14,003 nucleotides of DNA, from assembly GCA_009781815.1 (NCBI GenBank), contig WQVB01000013.1, positions 1-14,003 of the forward strand, written 5' to 3'. The first letter of the stretch is position 1. Each line of letters opens with the position of its first letter. The translations under genes were made by a program, and so were the position numbers. Under the pieces are notes generated by a model, which worked only from the letters and a program-made list of their open reading frames with translations, searched no databases and was not told the DNA's origin. Positions 1-6,683 of this stretch are shown one piece after another. The stretch comes from Defluviitaleaceae bacterium (lineage in GTDB: Bacteria > Bacillota > Clostridia > Lachnospirales > WRAX01).

Positions 1-768
1 AAAATAGGCTTTTTAGAGGCTGAGCTTAAAGAGATTAAGAAAAATCGAGATACAATGAGGAGAAGGCGTGAAAGACAAGGCACATTTGTGGCGGCTCTAG
101 TAGGCTATACAAATGCAGGCAAATCTACCATACTTAACATGCTGGCAGAGGCTGAAGAGGTGTATGCGGCGGATAAGCTCTTTGCCACCCTAGATACCAC
201 TGTAAGGCGGTTTACCCTGCCAATGGGCGGCGAAATCCTCCTTTCAGACACAGTTGGCTTTATCGAAAAGCTACCCCACCACCTCATCCAAGCCTTTAAA
301 GCAACGCTGGAGGAGCTAAGCTATGCAGATGTGTTGCTTTTCGTGCTAGATGCCTCTCACCCTCAAAGGGAGCAACAAAGAGATGTGGTGATAAAGACGC
401 TAGAAAGCCTAAAGCTCTCTGAAAAGCAAATTGTGATGATATACAACAAAATAGACAAAGTAGAAGAGCTAGGCATGCCCATGCCCACCCACGACAGTCG
501 CTTTGAAAATATTGTAGAGATATCTGCAAAAACTGGCCAAGGCAAAGAAGCCCTTGTAGATGCTATAGAAAAAATTCACACATCAGGAAAGATTCGGCTG
601 AGTGTGCTTGTGCCTTATGCTCAAGGCCATATAATATCATATATACATGAAAATTGTGAGATTATACATCAAGAGCATCAAGAGGGGGGCAACTTTTTTG
701 ATGTGATAGTAGATGGTGAGGCTCAAAGCCGCCTTATGCCATATGTTGTCTTAGGGTCTAATTCATAA
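1..768 (+). CDS. hflX: GTPase HflX, C-terminal part (5' end outside window)
   Basis: Ribosome-associated GTPase; in studied bacteria HflX splits stalled or stress-inactivated ribosomes. The frame is open from base 1, and the residues before the first ATG (position 55) read KIGFLEAELKEIKKNRD, the helical linker that precedes the G domain in HflX. That ATG is therefore internal and the gene begins upstream of the window. In window residue numbers, the P-loop GYTNAGKS is at 35-42, the G3 motif DTVGF at 83-87, the G4 motif NKID at 149-152 and the G5-like SAKTG at 175-179. After the G domain comes the short C-terminal domain usual for HflX, ending at TAA. All GTP-binding motifs are intact. The next gene lies 235 bp downstream behind a palindromic repeat, so hflX is probably the last gene of its transcript. 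Identification is by motif recognition and is firm. Confidence 0.95.
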   Translation, partial: KIGFLEAELKEIKKNRDTMRRRRERQGTFVAALVGYTNAGKSTILNMLAEAEEVYAADKLFATLDTTVRRFTLPMGGEILLSDTVGFIEKLPHHLIQAFKATLEELSYADVLLFVLDASHPQREQQRDVVIKTLESLKLSEKQIVMIYNKIDKVEELGMPMPTHDSRFENIVEISAKTGQGKEALVDAIEKIHTSGKIRLSVLVPYAQGHIISYIHENCEIIHQEHQEGGNFFDVIVDGEAQSRLMPYVVLGSNS

Positions 769-798
769 TTAGACTTGTTGTGAGGAGTATTGCCTTAA

Positions 799-893
799 CG
801 TCATCCCCAACTTGATTGGGGATCTCCCTATACTAATTGCTTGCTAGGTTGTACGTTATGCTAGTGAGATCCCCAATCAAGTTGGGGATGACG
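799..893. repeat. Palindromic element R1 (95 bp), CCCCAA-CTTGA type
   Basis: Perfect 28-bp inverted arms (799-826 and 866-893) flank a 39-bp loop. Each arm begins or ends with CGTCAT/ATGACG and is itself a small hairpin, CCCCAA-CTTGA-TTGGGG. The loop reappears in inverted orientation in the element at 5108-5232. It starts 31 bp after the hflX stop and could act as a transcript end or mRNA 3' stabiliser. That role is inference, since no U-tract follows. Confidence 0.9.
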
Positions 894-900
894 ATGTTAA

Positions 901-930
901 TTGACATGTGATGACAACTAGCAAGATAAT
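901..930 (+). promoter_or_regulatory. Candidate sigma-A promoter P1 of the permease gene
   Basis: TTGACA at 901-906 and GATAAT at 925-930 with an 18-bp spacer, upstream of the permease start at 1004. It lies directly after repeat R1. Called from consensus match only. Confidence 0.5.
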
Positions 931-943
931 CACGAAATCCATC

Positions 944-972
944 TTGATTATGGCACAAAAATCAGTTATAAT
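944..972 (+). promoter_or_regulatory. Candidate sigma-A promoter P2 of the permease gene
   Basis: TTGATT at 944-949 and a perfect TATAAT at 967-972 with a 17-bp spacer. Transcription would start near 979, about 25 bases before the ATG at 1004. This promoter lies downstream of the in-frame ATG at 908, which argues that 908 is not the translation start. Confidence 0.6.
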
Positions 973-1003
973 GTTCCTAGACTTGAACAATGGAGGAAGT
1001 GTG

Positions 1004-2593
1004 ATGAATAAATTTTTTGTATTGCTACGCCTGCAAATGATGGGCGTGTTTGGCATCAACAAGATGCTATATTCTAAAAAAAGCGGAGACAAAGCTAAGA
1101 TAGGCTTGGTTGCTTTGGGGCTTGTTGCCCTTTTTGGCTTTTTCATTTTTATTAGCTACAACTGGGCTGTAAGTAGTATAGAGTCGCAGTTTTACCCTGC
1201 TATGGCTTTGCTTATTGTATCTATGTCTGTGCTTATTTTAAGCTATTTTAGAGGCAGCGGCGTGCTTTTTGGCCATAAGGATTATGACGCAACAATGTCT
1301 CTACCCGTTAGCCCTGCGGCTGTGGTTTTAAGCCGTATACTCATGCTATATTTTATGGGCTTGTTGGTGAGCATTGTTGTTTTTGCCCCAGGCATGGTTG
1401 CATATGCCATCCACGGCAACCTTAATGCTATGGGCTTTGTGGTGCTTTTTATTACCATGCTTTTAGCCCCTGCCATCCCTCTAGTCATCGCTGTTTTGGT
1501 GGGTACCCTTATAGTTGCAATGTCTAGCCGCTTTCGCCATGCTAATTTGGTGGCTTTGGCCCTAGCTTTTGTGGGTATAGGTGCATATTTTTATTTTGTC
1601 TTCACTATGTCTTTTGACGCAGACCCAAACGTAACCGACCCTATGGTAGTTATAGGGGAGATGTTTTCGGGCTTTTACCCCCCATCTATGTGGGTAAATA
1701 ATGCTGTGTATCAAGGTCAAATGGCGGGCTTTGCTTTGTTTGCAGCTATCTCTTTAGTGTCTATTGTTGTATACACCGCCATCACCTCAAAGTTTTATGT
1801 GAAAATAAACACCCGCCTATCATCCACCGCTAGAAAAAACAACTACAAGTTAGGTGAGCTTAGGGCAACCTCGCCCTTTAAAGCCCTATATAAGCGTGAG
1901 ATGAAGAGAGTAACAACCAGCGTTACATATGCTTTAAACATTGCCGTGGGGCCCTTGCTTATTACCATAGCCTCTATAGCCTTGCTGATTATAGGCAGAA
2001 ACGGCATTGCAAATATGCTAGGCATATCGTCTACTTATATGGATGAGCTTGTAGCTTTTGTAACGCCCATAGCCTTTGCGGTTATTATATTTTTCGGTGC
2101 TATCTTCCCAGCTTCTGCGGCTAACCTCTCTTTAGAGGGGAGGAACGCTTGGATAATGTCGTCTCTACCCTTGAAAAGCAAAACAATCATAAACTCAAAG
2201 TTGATGATGTCTCTAACCATGAACCTGCCAGCCACTATCTTAGCATCCGTCGCTTTGGCTGTGTTGATAAGGGCTGATGTGTTGACAACTGCACTATTAA
2301 TCATCACCCCAGCTGTTTTTGTTACTTTTAATGGCTTTTTGGGGATGTTTTTGAATGTTAAATTCCCTAAATATGATTGGGAAAGTGAGTATAAGCTTTT
2401 AAAAGGCACAGGCTCTGCCGCTATTATTATCACTTTAATAGTAAGCATAGGCTTAAGCGTAGCAATAGGCTTTATAGCCTTTAACCTAGCGGAGCATGCT
2501 ATTTTGATTCAATCTATCATTCTAGCAGGTTCTGTTGTGGGTATTGTGGCGTTAAATGTTTTGTTGTCTAAGTCAAAACTATATATCCCATAA
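1004..2593 (+). CDS. Polytopic membrane protein, ABC-2-type permease-like
   Basis: A 529-residue integral membrane protein with about a dozen hydrophobic segments, for example around residues 33-52, 63-82, 108-135, 144-172 and 181-202. After the second segment comes a cytosolic-looking stretch, FGHKDYDATMSLPVSP (90-104), of the kind I associate with bacterial ABC-2-type exporter permeases. Function and substrate cannot be read from the sequence. The reading frame is open back to ATG 908, but I choose ATG 1004 because GGAGG at 992-996 sits 7 nt upstream of it, because two promoter matches lie between 901 and 972, and because the first 32 codons of the longer form are not hydrophobic-helix-like. 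GTG 1001 is a less likely alternative. No ATPase gene adjoins it on either side, although such permeases normally work with one. The assignment as a permease is moderately sure, and the membrane location is sure. Confidence 0.7.
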   Translation: MNKFFVLLRLQMMGVFGINKMLYSKKSGDKAKIGLVALGLVALFGFFIFISYNWAVSSIESQFYPAMALLIVSMSVLILSYFRGSGVLFGHKDYDATMSLPVSPAAVVLSRILMLYFMGLLVSIVVFAPGMVAYAIHGNLNAMGFVVLFITMLLAPAIPLVIAVLVGTLIVAMSSRFRHANLVALALAFVGIGAYFYFVFTMSFDADPNVTDPMVVIGEMFSGFYPPSMWVNNAVYQGQMAGFALFAAISLVSIVVYTAITSKFYVKINTRLSSTARKNNYKLGELRATSPFKALYKREMKRVTTSVTYALNIAVGPLLITIASIALLIIGRNGIANMLGISSTYMDELVAFVTPIAFAVIIFFGAIFPASAANLSLEGRNAWIMSSLPLKSKTIINSKLMMSLTMNLPATILASVALAVLIRADVLTTALLIITPAVFVTFNGFLGMFLNVKFPKYDWESEYKLLKGTGSAAIIITLIVSIGLSVAIGFIAFNLAEHAILIQSIILAGSVVGIVALNVLLSKSKLYIP

Positions 2594-2621
2594 AAGAAAC
2601 CCTCATCCTGCTTTTCGCCAC

Positions 2622-2737
2622 TGTAGGGAACCCTGAATCAAGTTCAGGGCAGGCTCCTTTATGCGTTCCGCCTTGCCTTGCTGGAGAATAAAAAGGTGCA
2701 AATCCAATAACGGAATGGATAAATCCATTCCCTACAA
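2622..2737. repeat. Palindromic element R2, TGTAGGG type, with a chimeric left arm
   Basis: The right arm, CGGAATGGATAAATCCATTC followed by CCTAC (2711-2735), and the loop (2671-2710) match element R5 at 4997-5086. The left arm keeps only TGTAGGGAA (2622-2630) and GTTCCG (2665-2670). Between them sit 34 foreign bases (2631-2664) that contain another small hairpin, CCCTGAATCAAGTTCAGGG (2631-2649), which has the CTTGA core of the other repeat family. Confidence 0.8.
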
Positions 2738-2743
2738 GGTTAA

Positions 2744-2777
2744 GGATGACGTTAAGCTATTCAAGCCCGCAATGACG
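2744..2777. repeat. Two solo right-end remnants of CGTCAT-type repeats
   Basis: GGATGACGTTAA (2744-2755) resembles the right end of R1. CAAGCCCGCAATGACGA (2762-2778) resembles the right end of the element at 10873-10967. Neither has a matching left half next to it, so they look like fragments of older copies. Confidence 0.6.
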
Positions 2778-2796
2778 AATTAAGATGCAGCTCCCA

Positions 2797-2846
2797 ACAA
2801 AAAACAACACACGCCACGGGGGATTATGGCGGGTGTTGTTTTTTTG
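2797..2846 (+). terminator. Rho-independent terminator after the permease gene
   Basis: The arms AAAACAACACACGCCA (about 2801-2816) and TGGCGGGTGTTGTTTT (2827-2842) pair with one mismatch across a short GC-rich loop and are followed by further T residues to 2845. The A-rich 5' side means it might also work on the minus strand. It lies about 205 bp after the permease stop, beyond repeat R2. Confidence 0.8.
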
Positions 2847-3001
2847 TTACCTGAGGGGGATATTATGAGCTTACTAAGAAGTCATATAATAATATTTTCC
2901 AGTTATTTTATCTTTTATACCTATAGCAAGGTTCTAAAATCTCTTACAAGCCTATATATTTTTAGAAAGTGTATTTTTAAAAATAATCGGGAGGCATTTT
3001 T
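2846..3001 (+). promoter_or_regulatory. AT-rich leader of the sipL-like gene, promoter not resolved
   Basis: This 156-bp AT-rich stretch must carry the promoter of the downstream sporulation gene. The only site I can define is the ribosome-binding site GGGAGG (2989-2994), 7 nt before ATG 3002. CATATAAT at 2883-2890 resembles a sigma-E -10 box, but no properly spaced -35 partner is convincing. I see no good sigma-A pair. Confidence 0.35.
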
Positions 3002-4582
3002 ATGGAGCTTATAAGAGAGAATATTGTTTTAAACAAGCATATAGGCAGCGAGAAAAACCAACTGCTTTTAGAGGGAGACATTATAGTGCCTGACACAAAG
3101 CCAGACATATTGTCTATTTTAAAAGTAGGGGCAAAGCTCTTTATGGGCAAGGCCGCTGCAGGCACAGGCCGCATAAGCTTTTCTGGCAGGGTTGCTTTAG
3201 ATGTTTTATATCTTGCAAAATCCACAGAAGAAGAGGGCGGGCCAACAATACATAGCATATCTACCCATGCTAATATTGACGACTTTTTAAATGTTGAAGG
3301 TGTGGCAGCTGGCATGTGGGTAGATGTGGATATGGACTTAACAAATATAGACCACCATATCATCAACGATAGAAAGTTAGGTTATAGAGCCCTTGTAGAC
3401 ATAACCGCCAAAGCTTGGGAAAACGAAACATTTGACGTGGTAAAGGCCATAAAAGACCTGCCAGACACCCAACAAAAAATGCTACACTTTACCCCCTGCA
3501 ACATTACAAACAAGCAAAACGAAAGCTTTACTATTAGGGATGAGATAGTGTTGCCTCCAAACAAGCCCGCCATAGGCGAGATGCTCCACATGGGCGTTGT
3601 TATATCTGATAGAGACATAAACCTTTCAGAAGATGGGCGTATAGACGTTTCGGCGGTGCTTGCTATATCCCCCTTATATAAAGGGGCAGAGGCTGAAAAC
3701 ACCATAGAATTTGCAGATTTTGAGCTGCCTTTCTCAGGCTCTTTAGAGATAGAGGGCGATATGGACGCCAGCTTTGTAGACACCACCCTTTCTTTAGGAG
3801 ACTACACAATAAACATAACCCAAGACGAGGCGGGAGAAGATAGGGTTATATCTATAGAAGCCACAATTAATGCGGATGTAAAGGCTTTTAAGGTAGAAGA
3901 GCACCAAGTGCTTGCAGACGCCTACTCCCTAGAGCAAAGCTTGGATTTGCACAAAAAGCAAGCGGAGTATACAAGGCTTATATGCCGCAACAAAAACCAA
4001 TTTAATACAAAAGAAATCATAACCTTAGAAGATTCGCCAGAGATACTGCAAATCTTGCAGGTAGACGGCATCGCCCGCTTGGATGATATAAGAGTTTTGG
4101 AAGATAAGGTTATTGTAGAAGGTGCTATAGAGGCCACCATGCTCTATGTTGCAAACTGCGACGACAACCCCCTTTATAGCTACACAGCCCACATACCCAT
4201 CAAGCAAGTGATAGAGGCAAAAGGCACAACGGCCGATATGAACGCCAATATAAAGCACAATATAGATAGTATTAGCTTTAATATGTTTTCAGGAAAAGAG
4301 GCAGAGCTTCGCTTTGGGGTTAGCTTTGATGCCTTGATAACGGCCACCATGCCCATAAACTTTGTTGAAGATATAGACTTTAATGAGCTTGACAAAGCAG
4401 CGTTAGACGCCCTGCCCTCTATGGTTGTTTTAGTAGCCGAAAAGGGCGACAACTTGTGGTCTATATCAAAAGAATATAACGCAGACCTTGAAGAGCTGGC
4501 AGAGATAAACAATATAGATAAAACAGCAGAGCTTGTAGCAGGGCAAAGGTTGCTTGTAGTTAAAAAAGTTTCAGAGGATTAA
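3002..4582 (+). CDS. sipL: SipL-like spore morphogenesis protein (DUF3794 + LysM)
   Basis: A 526-residue soluble protein without a signal peptide. It has three DUF3794/SPOCS-type modules, recognisable by PDTKPDILSIL (30-40), PPNKPAIGEML (about 181-191) and EDSPEILQIL (about 344-353). It ends in a LysM domain at about 475-521, starting VAEKGDNLWSISKEYNADLE. The order, the length and the C-terminal LysM match SipL of Clostridioides difficile, where SipL works with SpoIVA on the forespore surface to build the coat, with the LysM domain needed for SpoIVA contact. By analogy this protein should act in the mother cell at the forespore membrane. The start ATG has GGGAGG 7 nt upstream. The gene stands alone between two terminators, so it is probably its own transcript, expected to be under mother-cell control. 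Domain content is clear; the exact SipL orthology is likely but not proven, because other clostridial DUF3794-LysM proteins exist. Confidence 0.85.
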   Translation: MELIRENIVLNKHIGSEKNQLLLEGDIIVPDTKPDILSILKVGAKLFMGKAAAGTGRISFSGRVALDVLYLAKSTEEEGGPTIHSISTHANIDDFLNVEGVAAGMWVDVDMDLTNIDHHIINDRKLGYRALVDITAKAWENETFDVVKAIKDLPDTQQKMLHFTPCNITNKQNESFTIRDEIVLPPNKPAIGEMLHMGVVISDRDINLSEDGRIDVSAVLAISPLYKGAEAENTIEFADFELPFSGSLEIEGDMDASFVDTTLSLGDYTINITQDEAGEDRVISIEATINADVKAFKVEEHQVLADAYSLEQSLDLHKKQAEYTRLICRNKNQFNTKEIITLEDSPEILQILQVDGIARLDDIRVLEDKVIVEGAIEATMLYVANCDDNPLYSYTAHIPIKQVIEAKGTTADMNANIKHNIDSISFNMFSGKEAELRFGVSFDALITATMPINFVEDIDFNELDKAALDALPSMVVLVAEKGDNLWSISKEYNADLEELAEINNIDKTAELVAGQRLLVVKKVSED

Positions 4583-4600
4583 GAAATAGAAAGTGAATAT

Positions 4601-4648
4601 ACACAACAAAACCAGCCCGAGAGTGTCCAGGGCTGGTTTTGTTGTGTA
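4601..4648 (+). terminator. Rho-independent terminator of the sipL-like gene
   Basis: A perfect 18-bp stem: left arm 4601-4618 (ACACAACAAAACCAGCCC) and right arm 4630-4647, with an 11-nt loop. It starts 18 bp after the stop codon. The T-rich 3' half of the stem supplies the U-rich end. Confidence 0.9.
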
Positions 4649-4677
4649 ATCATGATAAAAAAATAATAACTCCCTGT

Positions 4678-4710
4678 CGTCATGCTGCACTCACAAGCCG
4701 TCATCCCGCA
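4678..4710. repeat. Solo left-end remnants of CGTCAT-type repeats
   Basis: CGTCAT at 4678-4683 and CGTCATCCCGCA at 4699-4710 are unpaired left ends standing 43 and 22 bp before the full element that starts at 4721. A matching unpaired right end, ATGACG, lies at 4837-4842 on the other side of that element. Confidence 0.55.
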
Positions 4711-4720
4711 TCATCCCTAC

Positions 4721-4818
4721 CGTCATCCCGTGCTTGACACGGGATCTAATTGGAGCAGGGCAGGCTTAATTGGGTGTCTACTATCATACATAGATCCCGT
4801 GTCAAGCACGGGATGACA
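4721..4818. repeat. Palindromic element R3 (98 bp), CCCGTG-CTTGA type
   Basis: Perfect 27-bp inverted arms (4722-4748 and 4791-4817). Each contains the small hairpin CCCGTGCTTGACACGGG. The loop (4749-4790) is nearly the same as in the element at 11063-11160 and, inverted, in the partial element at 13952-14003. Confidence 0.92.
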
Positions 4819-4863
4819 TGAAGGGGAGTACCCATGATGACGACAAAGCGAGCTACTCATCTT

Positions 4864-4978
4864 CGTCATTGCGGGCCCTTGGTCGAGCCCTGCTCTTCGG
4901 GCGAGACTTGACCCGCAATCCCCTTCCTAGTCGGAATAGTCCGAGAGGGAGGTGATCCTGAATCAAGCATGGGATACG
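4864..4978. repeat. Element R4, TTGCGGG-CTTGA type with a 30-bp arm insertion
   Basis: The left arm starts CGTCATTGCGGGC (4864-4876) and ends CTTGACCCGCAATC (4907-4920). Between these, 30 bases (4877-4906) interrupt the arm. The right arm (4952-4978) is degenerate but keeps the TCAAG core at 4963-4967. The loop (4921-4951) differs from the other copies. The 30-bp interruption recurs at the equivalent place in R6. Confidence 0.75.
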
Positions 4979-4995
4979 CCATCCCAATTTGCCAA

Positions 4996-5087
4996 TGTAG
5001 GGAATGTATTTATCCATTCCGTCTTACCTTGCTGAAGGATAGAGAGGTGCAGACCTGATAGCGGAATGGATAAATCCATTCCCTACA
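4996..5087. repeat. Palindromic element R5, TGTAGGG type
   Basis: The inverted arms 4997-5021 and 5062-5086 match at 24 of 25 positions. Each arm is again a small hairpin, GGAATGGA-TTTA-TCCATTCC (one mismatch in the left arm). The 40-bp loop is similar to that of R2 (2671-2710). GCCAAT occurs directly at 4991-4996 and 5090-5095. Confidence 0.88.
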
Positions 5088-5107
5088 AGGCCAATCTATA
5101 ACCACCT

Positions 5108-5232
5108 CGTCATCCCGCACTTGATGCGGGACCTCCCTAGCATAACGTACAACCTAGAAAGTAATCGGTATAGGGAGATCCCCAGTCAAGTTTCGCCCAA
5201 GAGCAGGGCTCAACCAAGGGTTGGGGATGACG
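5108..5232. repeat. Palindromic element R6, R1-like and inverted, with a 30-bp arm insertion
   Basis: The loop (5136-5174) is the reverse complement of the R1 loop with a few changes. The left arm (5108-5135) has the stem CCCGCACTTGATGCGGG. The right arm begins GAGATCCCCAGTCAAG (5175-5190) and ends TTGGGGATGACG (5221-5232), with exactly 30 extra bases (5191-5220) between. Total length is 125 bp, which is the 95 bp of R1 plus 30. Confidence 0.85.
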
Positions 5233-5289
5233 AGGCGGAGCGGTTTCACTACAAGCCCACTGCGGCTAAAAACATTAATCATCCGCTTC

Positions 5290-5823
5290 CTACAAAGCAC
5301 TCTCCAAAGCCTTCATATTAACATCAACAAGGCCTTCCTTGCCCTCAAATCGACGCTCTAAGGCCTCTTTAACATCCTCAATAGTAAAAAGGCTTGTCTG
5401 CTTTAAAAACCCAGCCAGCATAACCATATTGGCCGCTTTTGCATTACCTGCTTGGGCGGCTATATTTGTTGCATCAATAGGCACAACATCCACATCGCCC
5501 CTATTTGGCAGTGTATCCACAATAGACGAATTTATAAAAACCTTACCTCCAGATGCCACAGCACCTAAAAACTTGCCCAAAGACGGCCCATTTAAAGCAC
5601 ACAAAATATCTATATTATTTTTAACCATAGGGCTGCCTATGGTGGTGCTGGATATAATAACAGAGCAGTTAGCTGTGCCCCCTCGCATCTCTGCCCCATA
5701 GGAAGGCATCCATGTAACTTTTAAGCCCTTATGCAGGGCAATATCTGCAATAAGCTGCCCTAAGGTGAGTATGCCCTGCCCACCAAAGCCTGATATAATG
5801 ATTTTTGTGGTTGTGTTACACAT
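5290..5823 (-). CDS. 2-oxoacid:ferredoxin oxidoreductase, gamma subunit
   Basis: A 177-residue protein of the pyruvate/ketoisovalerate oxidoreductase catalytic (gamma) family, the PorG/KorC/VorC type. It has the N-terminal glycine-rich motif GFGGQGI (12-18) and the family signature PSYGAEMRGGTANCS (40-54). The full length agrees with the family. It is part of a cytoplasmic enzyme that oxidatively decarboxylates 2-oxoacids with CoA and reduces ferredoxin. The ATG overlaps the end of the beta-subunit gene by 8 nt (5816-5823), and a G-rich site (GGGGGTG, about 5832-5838) precedes it, so translation is probably coupled. Which oxoacid is used (oxoglutarate, branched-chain or other) cannot be told from this subunit. 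No clear U-tract terminator follows; the gene runs into the repeat cluster. The last codons are normal and end with TAG. Confidence 0.9.
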   Translation of the reverse strand: MCNTTTKIIISGFGGQGILTLGQLIADIALHKGLKVTWMPSYGAEMRGGTANCSVIISSTTIGSPMVKNNIDILCALNGPSLGKFLGAVASGGKVFINSSIVDTLPNRGDVDVVPIDATNIAAQAGNAKAANMVMLAGFLKQTSLFTIEDVKEALERRFEGKEGLVDVNMKALESAL

Positions 5824-6550
5824 CTTTATACACCCCCAAAGGATAATAAGCCACCATTTGGTCTTTCACAAACTCTAGCGAGTCTACAGGCGTCATGTTC
5901 CACCCGATGCTGCAGGTAGACAACACCTCAACCATAGAAAAGCCCTTGCCTTCCACCTGGTTTTGAAAGGCTTTTTTTATGGCTTTTTTTGCATGGTTAA
6001 GATGGGCTATATCATGCACACTTACCCTCTCTATATACCTAACAGAGGGTATTTGGGCTAGCATCTCGCTCACCCTCAAAGGCTGGCCTGCCGTTGCCTC
6101 ATCTCTTCCTTTTTTGGCTGTAGTCGTCTTCATACCTACAAGTGTTGTAGGAGCCATTTGCCCCCCCGTCATGCCATATATGGCGTTGTTAACAAAGATG
6201 ACCGTAATGTTTTCTCCCCTATGGGCGGCGTGTATAATTTCCGCCGTGCCAATAGCTGCAAGGTCTCCATCCCCCTGATAGGTAAAGACGATACTTTCAG
6301 GCTTTACACGCTTTAGGCCTGTGGCCACCGCTGGTGCACGCCCGTGGCTAGCTTGTACACCATCACAATTAAAATATTCATAAGACAAAACAGAGCAACC
6401 AACGCTTGCCACCACAATAGACCGCCCCACAACACCAAGCTCTACAAGGCTCTCTGCCACTAGCTTGTGTATCACCCCGTGGGTGCAGCCTGGGCAATAT
6501 GACAAGGGCATATCCGTAAGCCCTTTTGTTTTTTCGTAAACTATATCCAC
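5816..6550 (-). CDS. 2-oxoacid:ferredoxin oxidoreductase, beta subunit (TPP-binding)
   Basis: A 244-residue thiamine-pyrophosphate-binding subunit of the KorB/VorA/PorB type. The cluster-binding CPGC is at 19-22. Later cysteines at 52 and 213 are candidates for the remaining [4Fe-4S] ligands. SHGRAPAVATG is at 68-78. The TPP motif GDGD (93-96) is followed by VNN (120-122) and IYGMTGGQ (124-131). It transfers electrons from the TPP intermediate to ferredoxin. The start is GTG 6550, with AGGAGG (plus-strand CCTCCT, 6558-6563) 7 nt upstream and a strong promoter match beyond. It is first in a two-gene operon with the gamma subunit. In comparable clostridial loci an alpha subunit and a small ferredoxin usually precede beta, and here both are absent. 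The name korB or vorA would need a substrate and is not assigned. Confidence 0.92.
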   Translation of the reverse strand: MDIVYEKTKGLTDMPLSYCPGCTHGVIHKLVAESLVELGVVGRSIVVASVGCSVLSYEYFNCDGVQASHGRAPAVATGLKRVKPESIVFTYQGDGDLAAIGTAEIIHAAHRGENITVIFVNNAIYGMTGGQMAPTTLVGMKTTTAKKGRDEATAGQPLRVSEMLAQIPSVRYIERVSVHDIAHLNHAKKAIKKAFQNQVEGKGFSMVEVLSTCSIGWNMTPVDSLEFVKDQMVAYYPLGVYKDV

Positions 6551-6589
6551 CTTGAAACCTCCTAAGCGAGATTATTTTATCATAGCTAC

Positions 6590-6618
6590 ATTATAGCTCA
6601 TGCCGACCAAAATTTCAA
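6590..6618 (-). promoter_or_regulatory. Sigma-A promoter of the oxidoreductase operon
   Basis: Read on the minus strand: TTGAAA (plus 6613-6618), a 17-bp spacer, and a perfect TATAAT (plus 6590-6595). It lies about 40 bp upstream of the GTG start at 6550. Because it sits directly before the beta gene, the operon appears to begin there. Confidence 0.75.
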
Positions 6619-6654
6619 GGCTGTTACGAAAGTATGTATTTTTTATAAACCAAC

Positions 6655-6683
6655 TTGAAGCCTAAAGCAATTTGTAATATAGT
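6655..6683 (+). promoter_or_regulatory. Candidate sigma-A promoter of the DUF11 surface protein
   Basis: TTGAAG (6655-6660), a 17-bp spacer and TATAGT (6678-6683), divergent from the oxidoreductase promoter. Transcription would start near 6690 and leave a leader of about 37 nt before the TTG start. Confidence 0.55.

Noticed and set aside
799..893. TATACTAAT in the loops of R1, R7 and R9 as an outward promoter
   Set aside because: It reads toward the neighbouring gene in all three cases, but no -35 box lies at an acceptable distance (the nearest TTGAT is only 11-12 bp away).
908..1003. In-frame 32-codon N-terminal extension of the permease
   Set aside because: Two promoter matches lie inside it (one directly before ATG 1004), there is no ribosome-binding site at 908, and ATG 1004 has GGAGG at ideal spacing.
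2862..2890. Sigma-E promoter for the sipL-like gene
   Set aside because: CATATAAT is a fair -10 match, but the -35 candidates are either mismatched or about 18 bp away, so it is not called as a promoter.
2826..3014. Small plus-strand open frame before sipL
   Set aside because: It begins inside the terminator hairpin, has no ribosome-binding site and runs into the sipL start; the predicted product has no coding character.
4678..5232. Possible CRISPR array
   Set aside because: The repeats are palindromic mobile-type elements of several families with irregular spacing and no regular unique spacers; no cas gene is present.
5121..5321. Small plus-strand open frame in the repeat cluster
   Set aside because: It is made almost entirely of repeat element R6 and then antisense of the gamma-subunit gene.
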